From an uncultured Selenomonadaceae bacterium (GTDB lineage Bacteria > Bacillota > Negativicutes > Selenomonadales > Selenomonadaceae): DNA of 26,635 nucleotides. The position numbers were made by a program, and so were the translations under genes. This document shows positions 16,540 through 24,550 of this stretch, piece by piece. Below the pieces are notes generated by a model. The model did not search any database and was not told the origin of the DNA. It was given only the letters and a program-made list of their open reading frames with translations. The number at the start of each line of letters is the position of its first letter. The stretch's first letter is position 1. The stretch covers positions 1 to 26,635 of the forward strand of contig CALZDE010000003.1 of assembly GCA_945637225.1 (NCBI GenBank). The letters run 5' to 3'.

Positions 16540-17286
16540 ATGGAAGGTGAAGAAATGGAAAACCGGCTGGAGCCAATTCCAGCTAACAGCTATTTGCCTC
16601 TGAGGGAAATAGTATATGAAACTTTAAAAGACGCAATTCGCAAGAAGATATATAAGCCTGGCGACCGTATTATGGAGAGCAAAATCGCTGATGAATTAAA
16701 AGTCAGCCGTACTCCCGTAAGAGAAGCTATTCGCCGCTTAGAGCAGGAGGGCTACCTTTTTACTATCTATCATCGTGGTACCTTTGTTCCAAATGTTACC
16801 CTTCGTGATATTGAGGATATCTTTGCTATTCGTGGAGCGTTGGAGTCTTATGCCTGCGGTATGCTGGCAGAGCGTATCAAGGACGATAATGAAGTGGCCG
16901 CAAAGGAAGCCGTTACTGAGCTGGTAGGCCGTTTGCGTCCTCTGTTGGATAAGATTGAGAAGTATATTGCTGAAAAGGACATGGATAAAATTGTTGAGAC
17001 TGATATGGAATTTCATGATTTTCTCTATCGTGCCAGCAATAACACCCGCCTTGAAGGTATCATTTTCAACCTTAGAGGACAGCTCACTCAGTACCGTACC
17101 GTATCTATGTCATGCCCTGGCCGTTTAGAGGCTACACTGAAGGAACATCGTGATATAGTCGAAGCGATTGCCGCTGGTGATGTGGAGGCCGCACAGAAAG
17201 CCGCTTCCGTACACATGAAGAATGCTGAGGACACCCTGTTAAATCATTTTGAAGGGCGTAACCGCAACATGAGAAACCGCTATTAA
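16540..17286 (+). CDS. GntR-family transcriptional regulator, FadR/FCD type
   Basis: The 248-residue protein has an N-terminal winged helix-turn-helix (about 24-85; SKIADELKVSRTPVREAIRR is the recognition part) and an all-helical FCD effector domain. The FCD metal-site residues appear intact: Asp155 and His159 (DMEFH), His203 (KEHRDI) and His225 (SVHMKNAE). Such regulators usually respond to small carboxylates; the ligand here is unknown. AGGAG lies 7 bases before the ATG at 16540. In Bacillus the slot between ispE and glmU holds purR, so this regulator sits where the purine repressor would be. Autoregulation or control of glmU/prs is a possible inference only. Confidence 0.9.
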   Translation: MEGEEMENRLEPIPANSYLPLREIVYETLKDAIRKKIYKPGDRIMESKIADELKVSRTPVREAIRRLEQEGYLFTIYHRGTFVPNVTLRDIEDIFAIRGALESYACGMLAERIKDDNEVAAKEAVTELVGRLRPLLDKIEKYIAEKDMDKIVETDMEFHDFLYRASNNTRLEGIIFNLRGQLTQYRTVSMSCPGRLEATLKEHRDIVEAIAAGDVEAAQKAASVHMKNAEDTLLNHFEGRNRNMRNRY

Positions 17287-17329
17287 TTTTTAATATTTTT
17301 ATGGAAATCCAATTTCAGGAGGATAAATT

Positions 17330-18694
17330 ATGTCTAATTTTGTTACAGTAATACTGGCCGCTGGCAAGGGTACCCGCATGAAGTCAAAACTGCCAAAGGT
17401 TCTGCATAAGGCCGCTGGCAAGCCAATGCTCCAGCATGTTCTTGATGCCGCAAACAAGGGTGGTGCAGAACGTAACATCGTTGTTGTAGGTTTCGGCGGT
17501 GATGTAGTACGTGAGGCTATGGGCGACCAGGCTGAGTTTGTAGTACAGACTGAACAGCTGGGAACTGGCCATGCTGTAAAGCAGGCGGCTCCGCTTTTAG
17601 AGGGCTTTGACGGTACTGTTATGGTGCTTTGCGGTGATACTCCTCTTTTGACTGGTGATCTGCTGAATAAGCTTTACACCGAGCATAAGGAAGCTAAGGC
17701 CAAGGCTACTGTACTTACTGCTATCATGCCTGATGCTACTGGCTATGGCCGTATTATCCGCACTGAGGATGGTTCTGTTGCACGCATTGTAGAGCATAAG
17801 GACGCTACTGAGGAAGAGCGCAAGGTCAATGAAGTAAATTCCGGCATTTACTGCTTTGAAGCAAAGGATATGTTTGAGGCACTTGAGCAGGTAGGCTGTG
17901 ACAATGCTCAGGGCGAGTATTATCTCCCTGATGTTTTAGAAATTCTGCGTGACAAGGGCGAGAAGATTTGGGCAGTAGCTGCTGATGACTATGAGTCCAC
18001 TCTGGGTATCAATTCCCGCGTACAGCTTTCCGGTGCTGAGGCAATTCTCCGCCGCCGCAAGAATATTGAGCTGATGGATAATGGCGTTACTATCATGGAC
18101 CCATCTACCACCTATGTAGACTGTGATGTTGAGGTTGGTTCTGATACCGTTATTTATCCTATGACCTGGCTGGAGGGCAAGACCGTTATTGGTGAAAACT
18201 GCAAGATTGGCCCAAGCTGCCGTTTCAGCGATACAGTTATCGGAAACAATGTAACAGCTCATTTTGCTTATGGACATGAGTGCGTAGTAGATGATGGTGT
18301 TGACTTCGGTCCGTACGTACATCTCCGTCCAAAGACACATATCGGCAACAATGTTCATATTGGTAACTTCGTAGAGGTAAAGAATTCTAATGTAGGCGAG
18401 GGTACTAAACTGCCACATCTGCAGTATATCGGTGATTCTGATGTAGGCAAGAATGTAAACTGTGGCTGTGGTACTGTTACCGTAAATTATGATGGCAAGA
18501 TTAAGCATCGCACTATCATTGGTGATAATGCTTTTGTTGGCTGTAATACCAGCCTGGTTGCTCCAGTAACAATTGGTGAGGGTGCATACACCGGTGCCGG
18601 CTCTGTTATTACCAAGGACGTGCCAGCAAAAACACTTGCTATTGGCAGAGCACATCAGAAAAATATTTCAGGATGGCATGATAAAAGAGACTGA
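17330..18694 (+). CDS. glmU: Bifunctional UDP-GlcNAc pyrophosphorylase / glucosamine-1-phosphate acetyltransferase GlmU
   Basis: GlmU acetylates glucosamine-1-phosphate and couples it to UTP, giving UDP-GlcNAc for peptidoglycan. The 454 residues match the E. coli length (456). The N-terminal uridyltransferase domain carries LAAGKGTRMKSKLPKVLH (9-26) and LCGDTPLL. The C-terminal half is a left-handed beta helix of hexapeptide repeats with RPKTHIG and NYDGKIKHRT near the active site. An AGGAGG site precedes the ATG, 43 bases after the regulator, so it is probably in the ispE operon. About 195 bases without a gene follow. Confidence 0.97.
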   Translation: MSNFVTVILAAGKGTRMKSKLPKVLHKAAGKPMLQHVLDAANKGGAERNIVVVGFGGDVVREAMGDQAEFVVQTEQLGTGHAVKQAAPLLEGFDGTVMVLCGDTPLLTGDLLNKLYTEHKEAKAKATVLTAIMPDATGYGRIIRTEDGSVARIVEHKDATEEERKVNEVNSGIYCFEAKDMFEALEQVGCDNAQGEYYLPDVLEILRDKGEKIWAVAADDYESTLGINSRVQLSGAEAILRRRKNIELMDNGVTIMDPSTTYVDCDVEVGSDTVIYPMTWLEGKTVIGENCKIGPSCRFSDTVIGNNVTAHFAYGHECVVDDGVDFGPYVHLRPKTHIGNNVHIGNFVEVKNSNVGEGTKLPHLQYIGDSDVGKNVNCGCGTVTVNYDGKIKHRTIIGDNAFVGCNTSLVAPVTIGEGAYTGAGSVITKDVPAKTLAIGRAHQKNISGWHDKRD

Positions 18695-18803
18695 TAGCTT
18701 GGCAAAATGTCCAATTAGTCTGATGAAATTTTCTAAATATTTGGTTTAAGGTATAAAAATCAAAAAAACATTTGCTATTTTCTGGAGAAACTGTTATCAT
18801 TAA

Positions 18804-18835
18804 TTGTGTAGTTCACTAAAGTAGTGCTATATACT
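18804..18835 (+). promoter_or_regulatory. Possible promoter in the glmU-prs gap
   Basis: TATACT (18830-18835) is a good -10, but the nearest -35-like TTGTGT (18804-18809) is 20 bases away, so the assignment is weak. The -10 lies in a short dyad, TAGT-N7-ACTA. No clear terminator was seen between glmU and prs. GGAGGG (18874-18879) is the prs ribosome binding site. Confidence 0.3.
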
Positions 18836-18889
18836 AAGTTTAAGCAAGTCTAGTATTCCTTAACATTTAGTTTGGAGGGTTTATAGAAA

Positions 18890-19846
18890 ATGAGTGAAGT
18901 AATGAGCAATCTGCGTATCCTGTCCGGTAATTCTAATCCAAAATTGGCGGCTGATATTGCGAAGGCTTTAGGTGTTACCCCATTAGCTGCAAAGGTAGGT
19001 CATTTCAATAATGGCGAGACTCAGGTTATGATTGAGGAAAGTATCCGCGGTAAGGACATTTTCATTATTCAGCCAACCTGCCAGCCTGTAAATGACAGCC
19101 TCATGGAGCTGCTGGTTATGGCAGATGCCTGCAAGCGTGCCTCTGCTCACAATATTACTGCTGTTGTTCCATATTATGCTTATGCCCGTCAGGATCGTAA
19201 GACCCGTGGCCGTGAGCCTATTTCCGCTAAGCTGGTAGCAAACCTCATGACTGCTGCTGGTATCAATCGTGTACTTACCGTTGACCTGCATGCTGGTCAG
19301 ATTCAGGGCTTCTTTGATATTCCTCTGGATCATCTGGCAGGTGGCCCAGCTATGGCAAAGTACTTCTTAGGTATGGACCTCAGCAACACTGTTGTAGTTT
19401 CTCCTGACCTTGGTGGTGTTACCAGAGCAAGAAAGTTTGCTGACCTGCTCGACACTCCTATTGCTATCGTTGAGAAGCGTCGTCCTGAGCCTGGCATGGC
19501 TGAGGTTATGAATGTTATCGGCGATATCAACGGCAAGACCTGCATTATGATTGACGATATCGTTGATTCCGCTGGTTCCCTGTGTGCTGGTGCTGATGCG
19601 TTGGTTAAGCTGGGCGCAAAGGAAGTTTATGCTTGCTGCTCTCATGGTATCCTGTCCGGCAATGCAGTAGAGAAGATTGAGAAGTCCTCTCTGAAGAAGC
19701 TGGTTATTACCGATACTATTCCTCTGCCAGAGGAGAAGCAGCATGAGAAGATTGCTGTTGTTACCTTAGCTCCTATGTTAGCTGATTTCATCGGTGCTAT
19801 TTACAACAAGGTTTCTGTAAGCAAGCTGTTCTTCAACAATAATTAA
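18890..19846 (+). CDS. prs: Ribose-phosphate pyrophosphokinase (PRPP synthetase)
   Basis: Prs transfers pyrophosphate from ATP to ribose-5-phosphate, making PRPP for PurF and for pyrimidine, His, Trp and NAD synthesis. At 318 residues it is a class I enzyme. Visible motifs are YYAYARQDRKTRGREPIS (95-112), DLHAGQIQGFF with His134 (132-142), the flexible-loop VEKRRP (194-199) and the PRPP loop DDIVDSAGS (222-230). The ATG at 18890 is 10 bases after GGAGGG; a second in-frame ATG at 18902 is further away and less likely. The glmU-prs adjacency is conserved in Bacillota. Confidence 0.97.
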   Translation: MSEVMSNLRILSGNSNPKLAADIAKALGVTPLAAKVGHFNNGETQVMIEESIRGKDIFIIQPTCQPVNDSLMELLVMADACKRASAHNITAVVPYYAYARQDRKTRGREPISAKLVANLMTAAGINRVLTVDLHAGQIQGFFDIPLDHLAGGPAMAKYFLGMDLSNTVVVSPDLGGVTRARKFADLLDTPIAIVEKRRPEPGMAEVMNVIGDINGKTCIMIDDIVDSAGSLCAGADALVKLGAKEVYACCSHGILSGNAVEKIEKSSLKKLVITDTIPLPEEKQHEKIAVVTLAPMLADFIGAIYNKVSVSKLFFNNN

Positions 19847-19880
19847 TTTTAAAGGTAATTAGAACTTAATTAATACAACG

Positions 19881-19920
19881 GAAAAGCTGCTTATTCATTG
19901 TAGGCGGCTTTTCTTTTTTA
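19881..19920 (+). terminator. Rho-independent terminator after prs
   Basis: GAAAAGCTGC (19881-19890) pairs with GCGGCTTTTC (19904-19913), one T-G pair in ten, with a 13-base loop. TTTTTT follows. This is one of the clearest terminators in the window. Confidence 0.9.
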
Positions 19921-19959
19921 TGGATGTTGACTAAATTTTATATGGATGAGGTGTAATTA

Positions 19960-21126
19960 ATGAAATTCGCAAAACGCATGGAGCAGTTTGGTGAAGGTGT
20001 ATTTTCCAGACTTGCTGAAATGAGAAAAAAACGCCGTGCTGAGGGGAAGGAAGTAATTGACCTGAGTATCGGTGCCCCAAACATTCCTCCTTCTGAGCGT
20101 GTGATGAAGGTTATGGCTGATGAGGTAATGAAACCGGAGAATTATGTTTATGCTATCAGCGATACTTCCGCACTTTTAGAGGCAGTAGCTAAGTGGTATA
20201 AGAGAAGATACGATGTAGAGATTGACCCAGCTACCGAAGTTGCTTCTCTTTTAGGCTCTCAGGATGGTCTTGCTCATATCGCTATGACTATTCTTGACAA
20301 GGGAGATGTTATGCTGGTGCCTGACCCATGCTATCCAATTTTTGCTGATGGCCCACGTCTGGCAGGGGCGGAGCTTTACTACATGCCACAGAAGAAGGAA
20401 AATGACTATGTAATTCAGCTGAAGGATATTCCAGAGGATGTGGCAAAGAAAGCAAAGTTCATGCTGGTGTCCTATCCTAACAATCCTACTGCAGCTATGG
20501 CACCTCGTTCCTTCTATGACGAGCTGATTGCCTTTGCAAAGAAGTATGACATTATTGTACTTCACGATAATGCGTACAGTGAGCTTGTTTTTGATGGCAA
20601 GACCTGGGGAAGCTTCTTATCTGTTCCGGGAGCAAAGGATGTAGGCGTAGAGTTCAATTCACTTTCTAAGACCTATGGTCTGGCTGGTGCAAGAATTGGC
20701 TTCTGTATCGGCAACAAGGAAGTAGTAGCTCAGCTTAAAACCTTGAAATCCAATATGGATTATGGTATGTTCCTGCCAATTCAGAAGGCCGCAATTGAGG
20801 CTATTACTGGCGATCAGTCTTCCGTAGAGACTACAAGAAAGGCTTATGAACGCCGTCGTGATGTACTTTGTGATGGCCTTATTGCCGCTGGCTGGGAAAT
20901 GGATAAGCCACCGGGAACTATGTTTGTCTGGGCACCTATTCCAAAGGAATACACTGAATCTGAAAAGTTTGTAGCAGATCTGCTGGATAAGACAGGTGTT
21001 TTAGTAACTCCTGGCAGTGCTTTTGGTCCTTCTGGTGAAGGCTATGTCCGCATGGCTCTTGTACAGGATGAAGCTGATATGCAGCGTGCAGTTGAGGCTG
21101 TCAAGGCTAGCGGTTTATTCGCATAA
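19960..21126 (+). CDS. Class I/II PLP-dependent aminotransferase (LL-DAP aminotransferase/AspAT-like)
   Basis: The 388-residue, fold-type I aminotransferase has Lys237 in SLSKTYGLAGARIGF (234-248) as the PLP Schiff-base lysine. Asn174 (SYPNNPT), Asp203 and Tyr206 (HDNAYSE) are PLP contacts, and Arg364 (GYVRMAL) is the substrate carboxylate anchor. The overall look, with LSIGAPNIPP and PDPCYPIFADG, is closest to the DapL/YugH-like group. The amino donor and true substrate cannot be read from sequence. GAGGTG lies before the ATG. An NhaC-type antiporter follows after 34 bases with no terminator, so the pair is probably cotranscribed. Confidence 0.88.
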   Translation: MKFAKRMEQFGEGVFSRLAEMRKKRRAEGKEVIDLSIGAPNIPPSERVMKVMADEVMKPENYVYAISDTSALLEAVAKWYKRRYDVEIDPATEVASLLGSQDGLAHIAMTILDKGDVMLVPDPCYPIFADGPRLAGAELYYMPQKKENDYVIQLKDIPEDVAKKAKFMLVSYPNNPTAAMAPRSFYDELIAFAKKYDIIVLHDNAYSELVFDGKTWGSFLSVPGAKDVGVEFNSLSKTYGLAGARIGFCIGNKEVVAQLKTLKSNMDYGMFLPIQKAAIEAITGDQSSVETTRKAYERRRDVLCDGLIAAGWEMDKPPGTMFVWAPIPKEYTESEKFVADLLDKTGVLVTPGSAFGPSGEGYVRMALVQDEADMQRAVEAVKASGLFA

Positions 21127-21160
21127 ATTTTATTTTAGTATGAAAGTAGGTTTTTGATTT

Positions 21161-22666
21161 ATGGCAGAAACAGCCTGGTCTATCTTGCCTTCATTGATTA
21201 CCATTGCATTGGCACTGGCAACAAAAGAGGTTTATATGTCACTTCTCGTAGGTATCTTTTCCGGTGCGCTTCTCTTTACCGGATTTGATATCATTGCTTC
21301 TATCGTCACCATGTTTGAAGTAATGGCTGAGAAGGTTGGCGGTAATGTAAATATTCTTATCTTCCTTGTAATCTTGGGTATTATCGTAGCTGCAATTACC
21401 CGTTCAGGTGCTACTCGTGCGTATGGTGAGTGGGCGGCAAGCAAAATTCAGGGGCCTAGAAGTGCAATGCTCCTGACAGCTCTTTTGGGTGCGGTTATCT
21501 TTATTGATGACTATTTCAACTGCCTCACCGTAGGTACAGTTATGCGCCCTATTACTGATAAGTTTAAAATTTCCCGCGCTAAATTAGCATATATCATTGA
21601 TGCTACTGCAGCTCCTGTATGTATTTTGGCTCCAGTATCCAGCTGGGCGGCAGCAGTAGGCTCTTCCCTTCCTGAGAACTGCGAGATTGATGGTTTCGCA
21701 CTGTTCCTTCAGACAATTCCTTTCAACTTATATGCTATTTTGGCAATGTGCTTTATGCTTTTCGTAGTATTGAGCCGTCGCGATGTTTTCACTATGGCTA
21801 CTTATGTCCGTAATTTCCACGAGCATTATAATGTGCCAACTGAGTATCGTGACAGTGAGGAGCCAACCCCAATAGAGGGCAAGGGCAAGGTAATGGATTT
21901 AGTTCTGCCATTAGCAGTCCTGATTTCTGCCTGTGTATATGGTATGCTCTATACCGGCGGTATTCAGGAGGGTGCAACTGTAGCGGAGGCTTTTGCTGAC
22001 TGCGACGCTTCAAAGGGCTTGGTTATCGGTTCCTTTATTGCTTTTGTATTCACTGCACTTCTCTACCTGCCACGTAAGGTAATTACCTTTACTTCCTTCT
22101 GCGAAACCTTCGTACAGGGCTTCAAGGCTATGACTCCTGCAAATCTCATTCTCTGCTTTGCATGGACTCTTTCCGGTATTTGCAGTGACAAGTATCTCAA
22201 CTTAGGCGGTTATGTAGGCGGTGTCGTAAGTGCGAATACTGATGTTATCATGTTCCTGCCAGCAATTTTCTTTGTGGTAGCTATTCTCTTAGCTTTTGCA
22301 ACCGGTACTTCCTGGGGTACCTTTGGTATTCTCATTCCTATTGCCGTAGCAGTAGTTGGTGTAGATGATGTATCTATGCTTTCCATTTGTGTAGCGGCAT
22401 GTCTTTCCGGTGCGGTAGGCGGTGACCATGCGTCTCCTATTTCCGATACTACCATTTTGGCTTCTGCCGGAGCACAGTGCAGTCATATCGACCACGTAAG
22501 CACTCAGATTCCTTATGTTGGTATCGTAGCAGGTGCCAGCTTCGTAGGTTATCTGGTAGATGGTATTACTGGCAATGGCTGGGCAGGTCTTATTACAGCT
22601 TCCTTCGTTCTCGCTTTGGTAATGATTGGTATTTATACTACTGTTAGACCTAACGGAAGAAAATAA
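21161..22666 (+). CDS. NhaC-family Na+/H+ antiporter
   Basis: The 501-residue protein is an inner-membrane protein with about eleven or more hydrophobic segments. The NhaC-family hallmark lies at 114-166: FIDDYFNCLTVG, then RPITDKFKISRAKLAYIIDA and APVSSW. A second conserved region, GTSWGTFGILIPIA and GGDHASPISDTTI, is in the C-terminal half. The family exchanges Na+ with H+, and members can also carry organic substrates, as in malate/lactate antiport. Pairing with an aminotransferase suggests a possible amino-acid or keto-acid link, which is inference. A strong terminator follows at 22688-22721. Confidence 0.9.
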   Translation: MAETAWSILPSLITIALALATKEVYMSLLVGIFSGALLFTGFDIIASIVTMFEVMAEKVGGNVNILIFLVILGIIVAAITRSGATRAYGEWAASKIQGPRSAMLLTALLGAVIFIDDYFNCLTVGTVMRPITDKFKISRAKLAYIIDATAAPVCILAPVSSWAAAVGSSLPENCEIDGFALFLQTIPFNLYAILAMCFMLFVVLSRRDVFTMATYVRNFHEHYNVPTEYRDSEEPTPIEGKGKVMDLVLPLAVLISACVYGMLYTGGIQEGATVAEAFADCDASKGLVIGSFIAFVFTALLYLPRKVITFTSFCETFVQGFKAMTPANLILCFAWTLSGICSDKYLNLGGYVGGVVSANTDVIMFLPAIFFVVAILLAFATGTSWGTFGILIPIAVAVVGVDDVSMLSICVAACLSGAVGGDHASPISDTTILASAGAQCSHIDHVSTQIPYVGIVAGASFVGYLVDGITGNGWAGLITASFVLALVMIGIYTTVRPNGRK

Positions 22667-22687
22667 TTAATTTGGAAAATACTGATG

Positions 22688-22721
22688 AGCCGGCAGATGA
22701 AATTTGTCTGTTGGCTTTTTT
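22688..22721 (+). terminator. Rho-independent terminator after the antiporter
   Basis: AGCCGGCAGA (22688-22697) pairs with TCTGTTGGCT (22707-22716) with two G-U pairs around a 9-base loop. TTTTT follows. Confidence 0.85.
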
Positions 22722-22768
22722 CAATAATTCAGACAATTATTTTTTAAGGAAATTTTGATGATTTTTTC

Positions 22769-22797
22769 TTGACTTTAGTGTGCATTTGTCCTATTCT
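22769..22797 (+). promoter_or_regulatory. Promoter of the thioesterase-yfcE gene group
   Basis: TTGACT (22769-22774) and TATTCT (22792-22797) are exactly 17 bases apart. The predicted start near 22804 lies downstream of an in-frame GTG at 22780, which excludes that codon and supports the TTG start at 22840. Confidence 0.6.
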
Positions 22798-22839
22798 AGT
22801 GTATGGGCAAAAATTAAATTGTATTGGGAGGCGACTCAC

Positions 22840-23253
22840 TTGATAAATAGAGTAACTCACAAGGTAAATTTCTATGATACTGACGCTATGGCAGTAGTAC
22901 ATCATGCTAATTATATTCGCTGGTTTGAAATAGGACGAGTGGAATTTCTTCGTGAAGCTGGTATTACGCTGACTGAGATGATGGCTGATGGCTACGTTTT
23001 TCCAATAGTAGATGTTAGTGCAAAATATGTAAGCTCGGCACATTTTGATGATGTACTGGTTATTGAAACAATTCCTACTGCGCTGACAAAGGCAAAAATG
23101 GCTTTTGATTACCGCATATTTAGGGAAAATGATGGTACACTTCTTGTAACTGGTCATACACAGAACGTATTTACATTGAAGGAAACAGGCAAGATAACCC
23201 GTTTACCGGAAAAATACCACAGCCGTTTGCAGGCAGCATTAGAAAAAGAATAA
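22840..23253 (+). CDS. YbgC/FadM-type acyl-CoA thioesterase (4HBT hotdog fold)
   Basis: From the TTG at 22840 the protein has 137 residues, the normal size for the YbgC/4-hydroxybenzoyl-CoA thioesterase family. The family signature FYDTDAMAVVHHANYIRWFE begins at residue 11, with Asp15 as the likely catalytic acid. It should hydrolyse acyl-CoA thioesters in the cytoplasm; the acyl chain is unknown. The start was chosen because GGGAGG (22826-22831) lies 8 bases upstream and the promoter covers the earlier GTG. It may be the first gene of a run continuing to the phosphodiesterase. Confidence 0.88.
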   Translation: MINRVTHKVNFYDTDAMAVVHHANYIRWFEIGRVEFLREAGITLTEMMADGYVFPIVDVSAKYVSSAHFDDVLVIETIPTALTKAKMAFDYRIFRENDGTLLVTGHTQNVFTLKETGKITRLPEKYHSRLQAALEKE

Positions 23254-23314
23254 TTATTTGGTGGATAACTGAATAGTTACGAATAAATTAAAATTTTTAG
23301 GAGGAAATATAATT

Positions 23315-23863
23315 ATGTTACTGAATGTAATATTAGCAGTAATTGTCATTATTTTAGTGGCGGTTGCTGGTCTTTACCTTGTACTGGAGATGCTGGGCAA
23401 GGAGAATGTTGTAGTTGATGTTAAGAAGCGCACCCCATTTGAGGTGGTGAAAAAGACTGAGGATAGCCTTACTATCAGCACTACTTTGGAGTATTTAAAC
23501 GATGGCAAGTCCTGCGCTACCATTATGGACTGCCTTGTTCGTCCACATCTGCCATATGAGCAGTACGATTTAATCGCTACCACTGGTCATGCAGAGCTTT
23601 CTACTGCACCTCGTGAGGATGACTACTTTGAGGCTGTTCTCATTCAGAAGGGCGGCGACAAAATCAGCATTAAGGCTCAGGTTACTATGACTGCAAGAAA
23701 GGGCAAGACCTTAGAGGAAGCACTCTCTTTGATGCCTGATTACAACTTCCAGGTAATTTGGCTGGAAACTGGCCGTACTCCATGTCACTACCGTCAGGTT
23801 CGTATCGAGGTTCCTGGTGCAGAGGTGGCAAAGCTGGCTGGCGTAAAGTATGTAGCTGAGTAA
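23315..23863 (+). CDS. Membrane-anchored protein of unknown function
   Basis: The 182-residue protein has one N-terminal membrane segment (about 4-26, LNVILAVIVIILVAVAGLYLV) and a soluble, beta-rich-looking domain after residue 35. The lack of a cleavable signal and the charge after the segment leave topology open. I see no catalytic motif; Cys67, Cys73 and Cys157 are the only thiols. AGGAGGAAA lies 7-10 bases before the ATG. It sits 61 bases after the thioesterase and 26 bases before a CofE-like ligase. I do not recognise the family. Confidence 0.75.
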   Translation: MLLNVILAVIVIILVAVAGLYLVLEMLGKENVVVDVKKRTPFEVVKKTEDSLTISTTLEYLNDGKSCATIMDCLVRPHLPYEQYDLIATTGHAELSTAPREDDYFEAVLIQKGGDKISIKAQVTMTARKGKTLEEALSLMPDYNFQVIWLETGRTPCHYRQVRIEVPGAEVAKLAGVKYVAE

Positions 23864-23889
23864 TTTGTGGTTAGTGAGGAGAAAATAAA

Positions 23890-24546
23890 ATGGCTAATAT
23901 AGAATTGATTCCAGTTCCTACCCGTATTCTTACGGACAAGGATGATATTATAGATACTGTTGAGAGTTATACCAAGGGCAAGATTGGCCCTGATGATGTT
24001 ATTTCCGTAGCAGAGAGTGTTGTGGCAATCACTCAGGGTATGGCAGTCCGTCCAGAGGATTTGAATATTTCCTGTGCGGCTAAGATTTGCTGTCGTTTTA
24101 TTCCAGATTACGGTTCTTTAGCTAGTCCTCATGGCATGCAGTCACTGATGGATGCAGAGGGTACTGGCCGTACTGTATGGGCTTTAATCATGGGCTTTTT
24201 GGGCAAGTTAGTTGGCAAGAGCGGTCTTTTCTATGAGCTGGGCGGTTATCAGGCAGCATTAGTTGATGATGTTACCGGTACTATGCCACCATTCGACAAG
24301 CACGTTGTTTATGGCCCAAAGGACCCTCAGAAGGTAGTTGAGCAGCTGAAGAAGCGTCTTGGCTGTTTTGGTGCCCTGATTGCTGACGTAAATGACCTGA
24401 AGCGTTCCCGCGTAGTAGGTGCTTCTGAAGGTTTAGATGGCTTAAAGGCGGCTAATACCCTTATTGATAACCCATTTGGCAATGCTTCCCAGAAGACTCC
24501 TATCGTTATCATTAAGAACTTCAAGCAGTTCCAGCAGCAGGGGTGA
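23890..24546 (+). CDS. CofE-like protein (coenzyme F420 gamma-glutamyl ligase family)
   Basis: The 218-residue protein resembles the F420-0:gamma-glutamyl ligase family (PF01996): DVISVAESVVAITQG (35-49) matches the family's N-terminal core, with VDDVTGTMPPFDKHVVYG and VVGASEGLDGL further on. CofE adds glutamate to F420-0 in archaea and actinobacteria. Anaerobic Bacillota generally lack F420, and no other F420 gene is in this window, so the substrate is uncertain; a peptide-bond-like ligation to another acidic cofactor is possible. GTGAGGAG lies upstream of the ATG. Its TGA overlaps the ribosome binding site of rph. Confidence 0.72.
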   Translation: MANIELIPVPTRILTDKDDIIDTVESYTKGKIGPDDVISVAESVVAITQGMAVRPEDLNISCAAKICCRFIPDYGSLASPHGMQSLMDAEGTGRTVWALIMGFLGKLVGKSGLFYELGGYQAALVDDVTGTMPPFDKHVVYGPKDPQKVVEQLKKRLGCFGALIADVNDLKRSRVVGASEGLDGLKAANTLIDNPFGNASQKTPIVIIKNFKQFQQQG

Positions 24547-24550
24547 GATT

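Noticed and set aside
17936..18655. 239-codon minus-strand open frame inside glmU
   Set aside because: It is antisense to a clear glmU, has low-complexity composition typical of shadow frames, and no ribosome binding site was identified.
24464..24550. N-terminal extension of the RNase PH frame
   Set aside because: It lies inside the CofE-like coding sequence in another frame and encodes a Ser/Arg-rich stretch not found in RNase PH.
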